64,000 nt of DNA from Acanthosepion pharaonis (GCA_903632075.3 CAHIKZ030003488.1:20001-84000); one strand, 5' to 3'. Shown: positions 32,620-43,740, counted from the stretch's first letter. Notes: a model not told the origin generated them from the letters alone. A program made the numbers and translations.

Positions 32620-33475
32620 TAAATGGTGTCTTTTGACATCGTCAGTTTGTATACTAATGCGCCTCTTCATGAGACGATTAATATATGTGCTGATGTTCTT
32701 TATAGAGGTAATTTAAGTCCGGCTAGCATTCCTGAAAATCTGTTTTTACAATGCATGCGTCTGGCGACTGAAGATGTTGAATTCATTTTTAATGACATTA
32801 TGCATAACCAGACGGGCGGTGTTGCAATGGGTAGTTCTTTGAGCTCTATATTGGCCAATATTTTCGTGAGTTATCATGAGCGCCTTTGTTTTGACAAGGT
32901 CTATAAGCCCTTCGTTTATATGAGTTTCCCCCCAGTGATGCCATTGATTTTTTTTTTTTTTTCGCAGAACTCAATTCTCTCCATCCTTCCCTCCAGTTTA
33001 CTATGGAGGTTGAGAGCGATGGGATATTACCCTTTCTAGATGTTCTCGTTGAACGCAAGAATTTTTTTTTATAACCGTATCTACCGCAAACCCATATTCA
33101 CAGGCTTATACACAAGTTGGAACTCTTTTGTTCACAAGGCCTGAAAAATTGGTCTAATTTCCACCCTGGATCATCGAGCTTTGATGATCTGTTCTTCTTG
33201 TTTGTTAGACGGTGAACTTGCTAATATCCAAAATTTTTTGGAAAGCAATGGATATCCTACCAATATTATCAAACGCGTTATAGATTGTAACATCAAACAA
33301 TTTAAAGAACCAGCGTTTTTTGGGACCTAGTCGGTGCCCGATGTATTTAAAATTGCCTTGGCTTAGCAGGAAGTGTCAGCTGTTATCTGAGAGAATTTCA
33401 CCTAGTATTGCTTCATGTTACAATGCTGTTAAGTTACGTACTGTTTTCCAAACAAAATCCGCGTTCCCTTTCGTA
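32620..33475 (+). pseudogene. Penelope-like reverse transcriptase, truncated
   Basis: Starts within the polymerase at FDIVSLYTNAPLHETI, with LYTNxP a hallmark of this group, and continues with GGVAMGSSLSSILANIFV (palm motif GxxMGSPLSPxLANxF). After VYKPFVY the segment that should hold the catalytic YVDD box is missing, replaced by a T run at 32948-32962 and a frameshift. The frame recovers at ELNSLHPSLQFTMEVESDGI, LPFLDVLVERKN, SIYRKPIFTGLYT, then NGYPTNIIKRVID and LRTVFQTKSAFP. The 5' portion is absent. Loss of YVDD makes it inactive. Confidence 0.9.
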
Positions 33476-33830
33476 AGGATGTTTTGTCCTATTTTCAGAA
33501 AAGTTTTCTTGCATACAAATTCCGATGTGAAGCGGTGTACATAGGACGAACCGAGTTTGGAGACATGGATTACGCAACATGTACCTGCGTATTTACGTTC
33601 AGGTAGTCAAAGCCGTATATTAATAGCAGTTCACGACTCGTCGATTGGGCAGGATTTGCTGGATAATCCTGATTGTGCCGCCGAGTATGAAGACACTTTT
33701 TTTTCCATTCTACATAATACTCGCTCGATTGGCCATCTGAGGGTCCTCTAGGCTGTGTATATCAAATTCTGACAGCCGAGCCGATGCAAACAAAAGGAGC
33801 ATTTCATGCGTTCCTTACGGTTGATTGAGG
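33476..33830 (+). pseudogene. Penelope-like GIY-YIG endonuclease domain remnant
   Basis: Directly continues the polymerase: KDVL, then AYKFRCEAVYIGRT, whose VYIGRT is the second half of the GIY-YIG signature (the first Tyr lies in AYKF). After a frameshift come KQHVPAYLRSG-type codons (as THVPAYL here), SSIGQDLLDNPDCAAEYEDT, FFSILHNTRSIGHLRVL and, in another frame, KEHFMRSLRLIEGL before the stop. In active elements this domain nicks the target for priming. Confidence 0.85.
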
Positions 33831-33928
33831 GACTGTGAATGTCTTTTTTTTTTCTAATTTATACTCTATTGAAACTTCATATTTATTTCTTTTATTCGTG
33901 AATTTATTTACATTTAAAATTTATTTTA

Positions 33929-34068
33929 ATCGCGTTACAATTTTCCCTCTTCAATCATTATTATTATTAATGTCTTGTTTCTAAAATGTATATCGCCAAC
34001 AAATAATTTTTTAAAAAGCGTTGGTCAAAAGATCCTTAAGATACAATAATTACGTCTATTTTGTTCAA

Positions 34069-34070
<2 letters not shown>
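33929..34070 (+). mobile_element. Penelope-like element, right direct repeat (pLTR)
   Basis: Partner of 32292-32428. It ends at the start of a very long TA tract. By eye about 80% of positions agree. Confidence 0.85.
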
Positions 34071-34140
<70 letters not shown>

Positions 34141-34198
34141 ATATATATATATATAAAAATAATATATATATATAAAATAATATATATATATATATAAA

Positions 34199-34245
<47 letters not shown>

Positions 34246-34275
34246 ATATATATATATTTTATATATATATTTATA

Positions 34276-34338
<63 letters not shown>
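34071..34338. repeat. Long (TA)n tract with A insertions
   Basis: About 265 bases of TA with periodic AAAATAA breaks, the longest in the window, ending in a short GA run. Confidence 0.97.
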
Positions 34339-34345
<7 letters not shown>

Positions 34346-34635
34346 GATGTAACAGCAAAATTCTGCTACTTGTTAGAATGAGCCTATAACTGTTGTATCT
34401 TAGAAATGATTAAAGATATCTTACAGGAATTCTCCGAGGATTTTATACCACTACTGGACTCTACTTTTAGCAATAAGTATATATAATTACTCTCCAAGCA
34501 TAACAGAAGAATCGTGATGAAATCGATCGTAAACGAAAATGAGATGTTCATCATTAATTATAGCTATGTATCCGAGGCTCATGAAGTATTGAAATTAATC
34601 TCAAATTCTTCCAGAATCATTTTCCAACTTATTCA
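34339..34635. other. Unassigned sequence
   Basis: Possibly the rest of the mariner-like element to the right, but I see no transposase motif in it. Confidence 0.35.
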
Positions 34636-34960
34636 GAGTGATCTTCACCCTCTTTAACCTTCTTTCTGTTCTGGAGTAAAAGGTGTTTCACACGTTTCAC
34701 GTACGATTTCATTTTCAAGTTTTTTTTTCACTGCTCTTTGGACTGTCACAGCTGAAACTCCTCTCGCCCGTGCCAAACGTTTTATGGATTGAGGTAGATC
34801 TTTCCTAATTGATTTCTTTAGCTCCAAGTTGAAATGATGATCCCTCTTTCTCTTGTGACCTCCTGATCCAGTTTTCCTTCTGCTTCCTCTTATTTAAACT
34901 TATTCACCGTTCTCTTGATAGTTCTTGAATGGATTTTGAAGATGGAAAACAGAGTATGAA
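34636..34960 (-). pseudogene. Mariner-superfamily DNA-binding domain remnant
   Basis: The minus strand reads ELKKSIRKDLPQSIKRLARA, then RGVSAVTVQRAVKK and CETPFTPEQK. This matches the second helix-turn-helix of mariner/Tc1-type transposases (SIRxxPxxSxRxLAxxxGVSxxTVxRxVxxDL...LT). The catalytic domain is not recognisable downstream. One continuous frame covers about 60 codons. Confidence 0.75.
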
Positions 34961-35177
34961 TATTGGTACCTTTACAGACGGCCGGAATTGCTCTGTTGAG
35001 AAGACAGTGGAGCTGACACAAAACGATTTTAACCTTTTGTCTTTCTATCTGAATAAGTCAAAGGGCTTTTCAGTGATTCTTATGACAAATGGTGTCAAGA
35101 TTACTAAATATTTTATCTGAAAACTTAGAAACACAGTTACTTTATTGTTTCTTATATATTACACATTTTGTGTGATG

Positions 35178-35179
<2 letters not shown>

Positions 35180-35214
<35 letters not shown>
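35180..35214. repeat. (TA)n microsatellite
   Basis: A TA run of about 35 bases. A shorter one lies at 36174-36196. Confidence 0.95.
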
Positions 35215-35217
<3 letters not shown>

Positions 35218-36850
35218 TTCGTTGAACAAAACTGACAATGTATTTTTGTTTAATATTTTATGTTCTCGTGTGTATACAAGTGTTCACTTTTCTTGATTAA
35301 TGAGTGAAAAATTGCCCGTAATTTTTGGTTCCGAGCACTTTCGGCTCACCTTTTGACGCTATTAAATGATAAATTCTGTGTAAGTGCTATTGTAGGGGGT
35401 ATAAATCTGTTGAAAATAGACATATTCTTGATTTTCTAATACGACCTGTACATTGTGACCGTGTTCATAATTGATGTTATTAAGCCTTGTTTTCTTGGTG
35501 TCTTTTTTTGATAAGGGCTTCCATCACTAGATACATACCTCCATCTGCAAAAAGATTTGAAAAATAGTAAGTCTTTTGCCAAATAAGTACCTTTTCGAGA
35601 GGGAAAATTTAAAACTATTTAAATCTAGCCGGCACTTGCATTCGGTACAAAAAAAAATACCAATACTATATTAGTTTACTAACTATCACGTTAAACTAGA
35701 CTTTAAAAAATACAAAAAAAATTACTTCTCATGGGGCAAATATATTCCAACGTCAGTCATACCTACGTTTTGTCATCAATGGACGACACTAAAAAAATAA
35801 TGTCGCTTCATTCTTGTCTGTTGAAACAGGAGCACAAACAAATCAACAGCTATCTGGAACAGTTCGCATAGACTCTTAGCTATCGTCTGCTGTTTTTAAA
35901 TACTGCGGACTGGGACTGGAAAAAAATACGAGGTTCAAAGTTATTCAGACGAAAAGAAGAAAATAATAATAAATCAAATATGAGAAAACGAGAGAAAGAA
36001 AATGTTTTTTCTTTCTTTCTTTAATTTTTCCTCGTTGTAATTTATTCTGTTTTCCTCTTTTTCTTTATTTTTTTCTGCTTCTCTCTTTTCGCCTACAATA
36101 AACAGAATCAGCCGCCCTTAAAATTCACAAATATATTTTGTTTTGATTGAATGATTTTTATTTTATCATTTCATATATATATATATATATATATATAATT
36201 TCGATTTTCTTTATTTTGTAACACATTCGACACTCTTTTTTTTTTTTTTCTTTTTTTTCCTCTAAATACTTTTCTTTATTTTGCATTTCTTCTTTCCTTT
36301 CGCCTCAATATCTTTCATTTCATTACAACCTCCATAACTAATATTCGAATATTTCTATTAAGATCTGACGGCTATCTCCCAACGACGCCGACATGTTGGC
36401 GACTCTGCCAAAATTGTGCTTGTAAAAAAAATTACGTTATTTGTTTTTCAAAGGATCTATATGTTGAAATCATTTAATGATGGCATTTGCGGGGGTGGGG
36501 TGGGTGTTGGGAAATCGGTGTCTGTTACACGCAATATTGATTCAACGACATTTTGTACGGTATCATTAATTTTCTTAATGTCACCAGCTATAATTTACGC
36601 TGATTGTCAACATAACAAAATCCGTCGCGTTGATAACGAGCTCATTCGTCTTTTATATTTTCATGCAATATTTATTTTAAACATTACATCAGTAGAATTA
36701 GATTGCAATTGCTGTTTTGTCTGTTTTTCGTAATAGTTATAGCGGTAAATAGTGTCTGACGTGCTAAGACATAGTATTTACATTGTACCACGAATTTTAC
36801 TTTGCCTGAGCAGCTGAGTTTAAGGGCGACATGTTTTTTTTTTTTCACGT
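35215..36850. other. Unassigned AT-rich sequence
   Basis: Contains purine/pyrimidine-rich patches (35990-36090, 36230-36300). The plus frame at 36416-36733 has no recognised motif. No gene is supported. Confidence 0.4.
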
Positions 36851-36852
36851 GT

Positions 36853-37052
36853 ATTATCGTCAGTCCCATGACTGGGTGTGGTCGTAGGGTCGCTGAGCTC
36901 CTGACCTGTTTTCTTCATTATATTGAAACCTGCAATGGTCGTCATTCATGCGTAAGCCTGCCTTTGGACAAATAGACCAGGCGGAGACCATCCCTCTCCA
37001 GGTTTGACTACATCCAATCCTCACACTCGAATGCTCGCCTTCGGGGACTGTT
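36853..37052 (+). repeat. Repeat L, copy 1
   Basis: Shares GCGGAGACCATCCCTCT, ATGAATGCTCGCC-type and CGTAAGCCTGCC-type blocks with 37525-37738. Each copy runs directly into a LINE-B polymerase segment beginning LDLFGK. Identity of the repeat unknown; it may be LINE-B coding DNA upstream of that point or a captured sequence. Confidence 0.7.
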
Positions 37053-37520
37053 AGGTAAACTTGATTTATTTGGGAAATACATTAGGATAAAACAAGGTTT
37101 ATACTGACGATGGAAAATGAATAACAAAAGTTAGAACAGCACGGAAGACAAGGAGGTGTTTTCTCGCCGGACTTATTCAAATTTTACAGTTAAGCACTCC
37201 TAATATAATACCTTGATTCCCTATTGGTGATCGCAATCTTAACAACATAAGATGTGCAAATGACACCGTGTTGACAGTAGACACAGAAAGGAATCTACAG
37301 GGACTCCTATAGCATGTAGTAAAACGAAGCGGGAAGAAAGGACTAAACAGTAACTGTAACAGGCGGAAAGTATTGCTGCCAGCAAAAGAAACAGACCAGA
37401 ATGCGAAGAGAAATGAGGTAACAGAAATCCTGTTCTACAGAAGGATGCTATGGACTGAACACGTGAGCAACAACGAAGTTTAAGAGAAAATAGAAACAAA
37501 ATAACACTTATCAGTAGCAT
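37053..37520 (+). pseudogene. LINE-B reverse transcriptase remnant, copy 1
   Basis: Frames mix: LFGKYIRI, VFSPDLF (palm motif A/B region), a degraded NNIRxAND position (AACATAAGATGTGCAAATGA, for NNIRYADD), GRKDxTV and ending with CSTEGCYGLNT (for FYRRMLRIPWT). It covers fingers to C-terminus in compressed form with deletions. Confidence 0.78.
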
Positions 37521-37524
37521 CAGA

Positions 37525-37738
37525 AGACAGTATTCTTTCATGCGTAGCCTGCCTTGGGTAAGTAAACCTGGCGGAGACCATCCCTCTTAATGTTAAACCG
37601 CAACCGATGTCCTTCTACATGAATGCTCGCCTTGGTTATAAACACGTGATTACATCGGAGAAACTCGCTACCGTGCCTTATGCCTTCAGTCGCGGAAAGT
37701 AGTCAGCCCAGCGAGATCGTGTTATCGCTGCAATGGGG
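37525..37738 (+). repeat. Repeat L, copy 2
   Basis: Second copy of the block at 36853-37052, slightly longer, including AACACGTGATTACATCGGAG and AGCCCAGCGAGATCGTGTTA. Confidence 0.7.
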
Positions 37739-38010
37739 GGAACTGTCAGATGAGCTTGATTTATTTGGGAAAGATATTAGGATAATAGGGAACGTATACT
37801 AGGAGAAAACCGCCTTTTTGAGGATAGAAAATTAATTCAGTAAATAAACAAAAATAGAAAGGTACGTAAGACAAGGAGGTGTCTTCTCACCGGACATAGG
37901 CAACCTTTACAGTATTATCTTAGGATTGGTTAATCCTAAGATAATACTGGGATTCATTATCGGCGAGCAAAATCTTAACAACATAAGATATGCAGATGTC
38001 ACAGTAGGGC
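37739..38010 (+). pseudogene. LINE-B reverse transcriptase remnant, copy 2
   Basis: LDLFGKDIRIIGNVY, LRIENEFSKYTKIER, VRQGGVFSPD and NNIRYADVT follow in order. YADV stands where the catalytic YADD should be, so the second Asp is lost. It stops abruptly there at the boundary with repeat K. Confidence 0.85.
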
Positions 38011-38014
38011 AGGT

Positions 38015-38480
38015 TGATTTTTTTTTTTTCACTTTTTTGAGAAAATCAAAATTGCACTGGGCGGGAATTTGATCTGCTAGGTACTGAGATCAAAGCTTTT
38101 ACAAAATTTCAAGCATTTAATTTTAAATGTCAAATGTGTAGAAATACTTAATTTCCGCGGGATTTTGCTTACAAACTTTCAAATTTTACTATTTTCAAGA
38201 ATAAATCGAGATAAAGGTTTATATCTTTTGTGTCATAGATATTGCGTAGAAAATATATTCAAAGCAGAATTCTAATTATGAATCACCACCAGGACAACAG
38301 GCATTTTTTTTTTTTTACTGTATATGATAAGTCAAAACTGTGTAAAAAGAATTGTTAAAGATTACAAAAAAGGCTACTCAATGAATAAGATTTGTTAGAT
38401 GATTTGTTAGATCATAATTAATAAAAACAAAAAATAGATAAAGTGTATATAACACTATAATACTGCTGGGCACAAATTGT
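38015..38480 (-). repeat. AT-rich dispersed repeat K, copy 2 (inverted)
   Basis: Reverse complement of 24080-24600, without the internal (TA)n tract. Confidence 0.8.
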
Positions 38481-38514
38481 TTTAAATTGGCAAATCCCAC
38501 TAAAACTCAGTATC

Positions 38515-38630
38515 TGTGTATATTCCTGTGCCATTTTCTTTCCAGCTTCGTTTTTGATCACGTGTTCAGTCCATGGTATTCTCAGTATCCTTCTGTAGAA
38601 CCAGATTTTGTTGCCTCATGTTGGGCTGTT
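38515..38630 (-). pseudogene. LINE-B fragment
   Basis: The minus strand contains GTTCTACAGAAGGATACTGA followed by GAATACCATGGACTGAACAC, the FYRRILRIPWTEHV region of LINE-B. Confidence 0.75.
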
Positions 38631-38759
38631 TCTTTCACTGAAAGTTACACATTCTGTCATTTTGAAGATGATGTTATCCCTTTATTCTAGTTTTCTTTTA
38701 CTGTTGTAGGAGTTCCGGGTTTGTTTTTTTTATGGTATATCAACCCACTGTGCCATGTG

Positions 38760-39048
38760 TCCTCAAGGACACGTGACACAGAGGTTAAAGGCTTTAGTTT
38801 GATCCAGTGACAGGACCCAAAGAGTGTGAGTTCAATACCTGGTTAAGGCGGTGGAGAACTTGGAGAGGTGAATTAACAGGAGATAACTGATAACTGACAT
38901 CCATTCGACATGGCACGTGGAACTAGAACAGTCTACCCCAGTGAGCGAAATAAAGGGTTCAGTTCGACAATATCAGCTACCTGAAGAAGGCCGGAGCGTA
39001 CAACGGCAGAAACGTTGTGATAAACATGGTGACAAAGATGAGGACAAG
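38760..39048 (+). mobile_element. SINE-3, full length
   Basis: tRNA-like head (GTGACACAGAGGTTAAAGGC and B box GAGTTCAATACC), then the middle GTGGAACTAGAACAGTCTAC and the conserved CTGAAGAAGGCCGGAGCG...GGCAGAAACGTTGTG block. It ends GGTGACAAAGATGAGGACAA, immediately followed by LINE-B sequence instead of the usual tail. Confidence 0.88.
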
Positions 39049-39195
39049 ATACCTAATGACCTTGTGTGGTTGGGAGAGCAGGACTTGGAGATTTAGCAAA
39101 CAGACAAACTTTACTAAGGACTAAAAAGGAGAAGAAATTGTGGAGAGCCATGATCGTCTAAAGGCTGAAGGGACGCGGCATATATGAAAAGAAGT
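39049..39195 (+). pseudogene. LINE-B 3' end
   Basis: TACCTAATGACCTTGTGTGG (YLMTLC), then ACTAAAAAGGAGAAGAAATT and GTGGAGAGCCATGATCGTCT, the closing KLWRAMI block and 3' end. Confidence 0.82.
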
Positions 39196-39590
39196 TCGGT
39201 TCCATGTTCCGACTTAGCTTGCAGCTAAAGTACATATTAACATTTAGACTCAGTAAGGTTTATTTACGCCTTGTACACATGTGACTTGAACATTGTCATG
39301 TCTCCGATTCTCTTCTTTTTTTTCCGGGTACATGTGACAGCTTTGTGGTGAGGAAATCGTGATGTACTTTTTGTGCCTACAATCTTCATACGAAGACAGA
39401 AGATTTTAAATATTTTTTTTATCAAAGAATTGGTCCTTCGCTCTTTTTTGTCGCAGGGTCACATGGCAGTGCTTATATATGTGGCAAGAACGTATACTGC
39501 TCGTAAAAACTGTTCACGGTGTTGTGCCAAATAATTTTTTCTCGTCAGAATCCATATTGCGCATTTACAAATTGTTTTGTCCTGTCTTTC
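39196..39590. other. Unassigned sequence
   Basis: No element recognised. The plus frame from 39479 enters repeat M. Confidence 0.4.
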
Positions 39591-39594
39591 CTCT

Positions 39595-39785
39595 AATGAA
39601 TACCTCATCTATCTTGACTGCATATGGTCTGCCATACCTGACTCAGTCACTTCGTCTTTCTAGTGCTCCGTCATCTTTTAGATACACAAACGTTTATTAT
39701 TTATTTCATAAGTGTATTTTTCTCAGTGAATCGGATATGCTTTCGACCACTCGGCCAAGGAGTGCTTCGGTGGTCAAGCAAAGTT
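39595..39785 (+). repeat. Direct repeat M, copy 1
   Basis: ATATGGTCTGCCATACCTGA and TAGATACACAAACGTTTATT recur in the same order at 40490-40645. Function unknown. Confidence 0.75.
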
Positions 39786-40485
39786 AGAAAGTGCCTTTAA
39801 ACACATTTTTCTGACTCTCTGAAATACACATTTGCTCAGTTTCATATCCTAAAGTAAACAAATCAATTTCTAAATAAATGGATAATTGTTTTATTTATTA
39901 ATCCGACAGATTTGTATCGCTTTAAACGTTACTTTTAGTGGATACCCGTATTCGAGTAGACGCTATGTTTATTTATTGAACAGTATATTTATTTTTCGTC
40001 TACCGGCCTGAATATTCGAGAAATTTTATTAGAAAAAAAAATGCGGTAGCTGTCTCTGAGATGTAAGGAAGACACGACTCGACACAATAGACCAGTGGGA
40101 AGAAAAAGGAAATCACTTTGCTGTAAAACGCCAGTTAATAATCAGTCGATAGTGTTTCTCTTTCTTTAAAACACTTTCGCGAACTGTTGTTCCTCCAAGA
40201 GGAATTGAACAGGCGGAGTCAAATGAACCGTTTAAATTCGATATATATGAGCCTTGCAATCAACATAGGTTAAAGAAACCGGACGGTACCACTCCACACC
40301 TGGAGAAGAGGCTCAAACCTCACTAAGACGACGAAAAGGGTCAGCGTCCTGACGTTAACGACTCTGTGAAGGTGGAAGGTTCGCTTGTATTGAAATGTTT
40401 AACAAAATCTGTGCTGGTTCTTTCACCTCTTCGCTTTCTCACTGTGATTTCATTTGTATTATTTTAACCTCATTTCTCTAGCGAA
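39786..40485. other. Unassigned sequence
   Basis: 40200-40390 has moderate GC, including GAATTGAACAGGCGGAGTCA, but no named element. Confidence 0.4.
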
Positions 40486-40489
40486 TGCT

Positions 40490-40645
40490 TATCTATCGTG
40501 TCTGTATATGGTCTGCCATACCTGATTCAGTCACTTCGCCTCCGATAATGTCTTTCTCGTGCTCGGTCATTTGTTAGATACACAAACGTTTATTACTTAT
40601 TTCATAACTGTATTGTTCTCGGTGCATCGGCTAAGTAATGTTACA
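40490..40645 (+). repeat. Direct repeat M, copy 2
   Basis: Second copy, about 890 bases downstream of the first and a little shorter. Confidence 0.75.
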
Positions 40646-40958
40646 CAGAATTAAAATTTGTTACGATCTTGTTGTTTCTTTTGTTTATTTTTAGGTTTGT
40701 TTCTCTTTGAGATATTTAGCATTTTAATCGTTCGATCCAATTTTGGCATAAAGATGCAAAAATACTATCTGCTTTCAGGGATATCCGATACTTGCAACAA
40801 CTCTGGTCCAAATCACTGGTTCCAAACTTATTTTAGCTCCCACCCGACCCCGTAGCTCCCACTATTACTCTAATATGGATCTATTTTCAAAGTACCAAAT
40901 TGGACGAATATAGACATTGCTAATGTAATCGCAAACTCACTGGATTGGTGCTGTTGTA
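40646..40958. other. Unassigned sequence
   Basis: The short plus frame at 40658 has no motif. Confidence 0.4.
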
Positions 40959-40959
40959 C

Positions 40960-41218
40960 GTATACATATCGAAAAGACAGCGAAGTTTACATTAGTCGGA
41001 TACAAGGTTACACTAGTAGAAACTACAGTGACTATCGAAATTTATTGCTGCTAGTATAAAGGAAAACAAGAAGAAAGGAGTAATCACTAATTGTAAGAAG
41101 ACAGAATGTATGGGTGTCACCAAGAGCAACTTCCCGAAATGCGAACGAAGAATTGAAGATGTCATCATCAATTTTTACAGGAATTTAAATCTCTGGGAAG
41201 TGTTTTAAACGCGATAGA
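40960..41218 (+). pseudogene. LINE-B fragment
   Basis: Encodes IKENKKKGVITNCKKTECMG, then PKCERRIEDV and, after a frameshift, FKSLGSVLN: the LINE-B thumb region with the NCKKTECM hallmark. It ends at the inverted end of the next element. Confidence 0.82.
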
Positions 41219-41488
41219 ATATGGCGGTTCTGGGACAGTTGCGTATCAGGTAATTGCCTACCTGGATATTTGCGTCTCTAGACAAATGCGTCCCTGGATA
41301 ATTGAGTACCTCATTTACTGTTTTGAAGCTTCTAAATGCAATTACCATAAATTTTAAAAAAAAAAAGCATTGGCTATCAAAAATTAAACATAGAAATAAA
41401 AAAAATAAAATAAAATAAAAAATTAAAAGTTTATTTCTGTTTAAAACGCAATAATAAATTAACAGTGTTTAAAAAATATTTCAATAAT

Positions 41489-41650
41489 TTAAACTGAATA
41501 ATTCGCTGTAGGAATTCTTGCTTTGTCAGAACGCTTTACACATTGACAGTATGTTTTTATTTCATCGGCGTTTTTCTTATGATAGTAGTAGCTGTAATTT
41601 TCCTCGTCCACAAATAATTTTCCACCAATGATTTTCAGAACTTAGCCATG
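41489..41650 (-). pseudogene. FLYWCH zinc-finger domain remnant
   Basis: From an ATG near 41650 the minus strand starts MAK. A one-base deletion then shifts frame, and a 50-codon frame (41641 down to the stop at 41489) follows. It contains KIIGGKLFVDEENYSYYYHK and KTYCQCVKRSDKARIPT, matching the FLYWCH pattern: a GKL-V strand, aromatic FLY-like positions, then YWxC...CKAR. The Trp is Cys and the second Cys is Asp here. FLYWCH domains bind DNA and often form the N-terminus of MULE transposases, fitting the surrounding inverted ends. Confidence 0.7.
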
Positions 41651-41744
41651 GATTCCAAATAAAAATATAATCTATAAAATCCAGAATCTATTAGATGTTT
41701 ATGGTACGCGCTGCTGGAGTGAACTGGAACTCTGTTATGGAGTG

Positions 41745-42002
41745 ATTTCCCAGTGGAGGCTTGTATTTGTACTAAGTCGGTCCTAAAATAGGTTCGACGT
41801 ACAAAACGTTAGGACTTGATATAATAGGTAATGACGCAGAGAAATCTAGTTGTGGTCGCTGATACTTTAGTATCCGACTAACGGTCGTCCGACATCGACT
41901 GACTGACCGAACCGACTGAGCGACTGACTTGTTACTCTTACTACTCCTACTTATTATAGGTGGGAGAGTCTATTAACTATAGAATAGGTGTGTTCCACTA
42001 TT
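41745..42002 (+). repeat. Dispersed 260-bp repeat J, copy 2
   Basis: Second copy of 22150-22415, same strand, lying inside the MULE-like element. Confidence 0.85.
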
Positions 42003-42409
42003 AAAAAAAAACTGCTTGTTTAATTTTGTCTTGCTATGAAAAGAAATTGTTCTCCTTTTTTTTTTATTTATGGCAACTACATTTCTGCTTTTTTAAAACA
42101 ATGGTGTTGGTGTGCAAATTTCTATATTAAACAACTCTGTGGAAAAAATTTTCTTTCAAAATTTATGTTAACTACCTTTTTGCTTGTTTAGAATAATTAA
42201 AATTTCCTTTTGCAATTAGCACTTCTTAAGAAAAGCAAGTCTGGTAACTTCAAAAAATTATCAGAGGTACGCAATTATCCAGGGATGTATTTGTCTGGTA
42301 CGCAGTTGTCCATCCACCAATATCTGACACAGAAATTTGAAGGCACATTGACATATTTAAATCCCTTCCAAAAGCTAAACAAATTAAGTGTTGTAAGCTA
42401 GGGAAGGTT

Positions 42410-42884
42410 ACTAAATAGAATAATCAAACGAAGATTGGCAATGAACGATAATACTTAGGACAAGAACAACACATGTAAGATTCGCCATCGGCGCGTAGAA
42501 GTAGTAGTCAACTACTAGAAGTAAGTCAAGTGAATTCCCCAATGAATTTCCAACTGCAGGATATCTACCAACCGCCCTACGCAGCCTGATGTGTAACAAG
42601 GCCGAATTTAATGTGGGCTATCCGAGTACGTAAGGTCGGCCAAAAATTCCCCGTAGATCCAGTATAAAACTGGGACGGATAGCTGCTTCCCGAAACGAGA
42701 CTCAGTCCTTCGACATAGCTTCGCCTGAGGATCTTCTCTGCCCGGAGGCAGAGTTTTTGACCAGCACAGCTGGAGACGAATTTCCGACTGCAGACTAACA
42801 TACAGTATTTACTACTGTATTTATGTGAATGGGGACATACCCATTATCATCCGTGGGTATGCTACAACATCAAGAAAAGGGAAA
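42410..42884. other. Unassigned, GC-richer than surroundings
   Basis: Contains a GC-rich hairpin near 42735-42755 (CTCTGCCCGGAGGCAGAG). Two minus frames overlap without motif. Possibly an unknown repeat. Confidence 0.4.
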
Positions 42885-43300
42885 AATTTGTTATAAATAA
42901 AGAAAAAATGTACCGAACTACTATGTAAAATCAGTCTCTCTATATCGCAGTAAATACTGGAGAATTTCTTCACCGATGAAAAGGATACTTGAAGTGACGG
43001 AGACGTGATTCTACGGAAAGTAGCTGAGAATACCATCGAAGGAACATGCGAGCAATGATGAAGATTCAACGAAGATAAGAAACCAAAAGAACACTTATCT
43101 TTTAGAATAAGAAAGAGTTAAAATTTTTGGTAAACAGAATGAGAGCTTAAAGAATTTGACGCTCACGGGAGATTGTGAAGGCAAGCGGGGTAGCATCGAG
43201 TCATATACTTACCGATCTTGACTAAATAGATGACAGAACAGGGTCTGAGAGTGATGGTCAAGGGAGAAACCTTTAAAGCTTCAGAGGAGAGGAATGTACA
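42885..43300 (+). pseudogene. LINE-B C-terminal remnant
   Basis: GCAGTAAATACTGGAGAATT (YCSKYWRI), GATGAAAAGGATACTTGAAG (MKRILE), GAAGGAACATGCGAGCAATG (KEHASN) and GAATTTGACGCTCACGGGAG (NLTLTG) give the LINE-B C-terminus in order, with several frameshifts. Confidence 0.82.
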
Positions 43301-43379
43301 CAGAGATACGTACATCTATGTATCAATCTTAAATTGATAGAATGTTGAGTTCATATGAAATCAGGTGCATAAAAAGCCG

Positions 43380-43740
43380 ATCTAAAATGGAGGAGATCGA
43401 CAGATCTTAATGACCTTTCTTGATTGAGTACGTGGGAGCGAGAACTGGCTGTGAAAGAGAGAGAGGGATGGCAAGAGCTGGTTTGACTCAAGCTAGATCG
43501 AAGCATAAAGTGAGTGGGGTGGAGCAAGAAAAAAGAGACTGTAAAGAAAACGCAATGGTTCGAACGAGATACTCTCGTGAAGTAGGCACGAGAAAAAGAA
43601 AGGAATAAAAGAAACGAGAAGGCCTGATTTGAATGAGAACCAATCAAAGTGTGTGTGTGTGTGAAATAATTAAAAGAAATGGAGGAAAGAAACACAGAAA
43701 ATGGATGAATTTGATTCAAACAAGAAAGACTGAATCATAA
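43380..43740. other. Purine-rich unassigned sequence
   Basis: GA-rich on the plus strand, with a (GT)n patch at 43651-43662. Open frames on both strands are products of the strand bias. Confidence 0.5.

Larger units (their letters stand above)
41219..42345. mobile_element. MULE-like element with long inverted ends
   Basis: The left end (41225-41320: GACAGTTGCGTATCAGG, CAAATGCGTCCCTGGATAAT, TGAGTACCTC) is matched in reverse at 42264-42335 (GGACAACTGCGTACCAG, CAAATACATCCCTGGATAAT, TGCGTACCTC). Long, slowly decaying inverted ends with internal subrepeats suit Mutator-like elements. Inside lie a FLYWCH remnant on the minus strand and an insertion of repeat J (41745-42002). The transposase core is absent. 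Class assignment is inference. Confidence 0.65.

Noticed and set aside
34065..34358. 97-codon YIYI frame
   Set aside because: (TA)n tract; the same holds for all YIYI-ending frames in the window.
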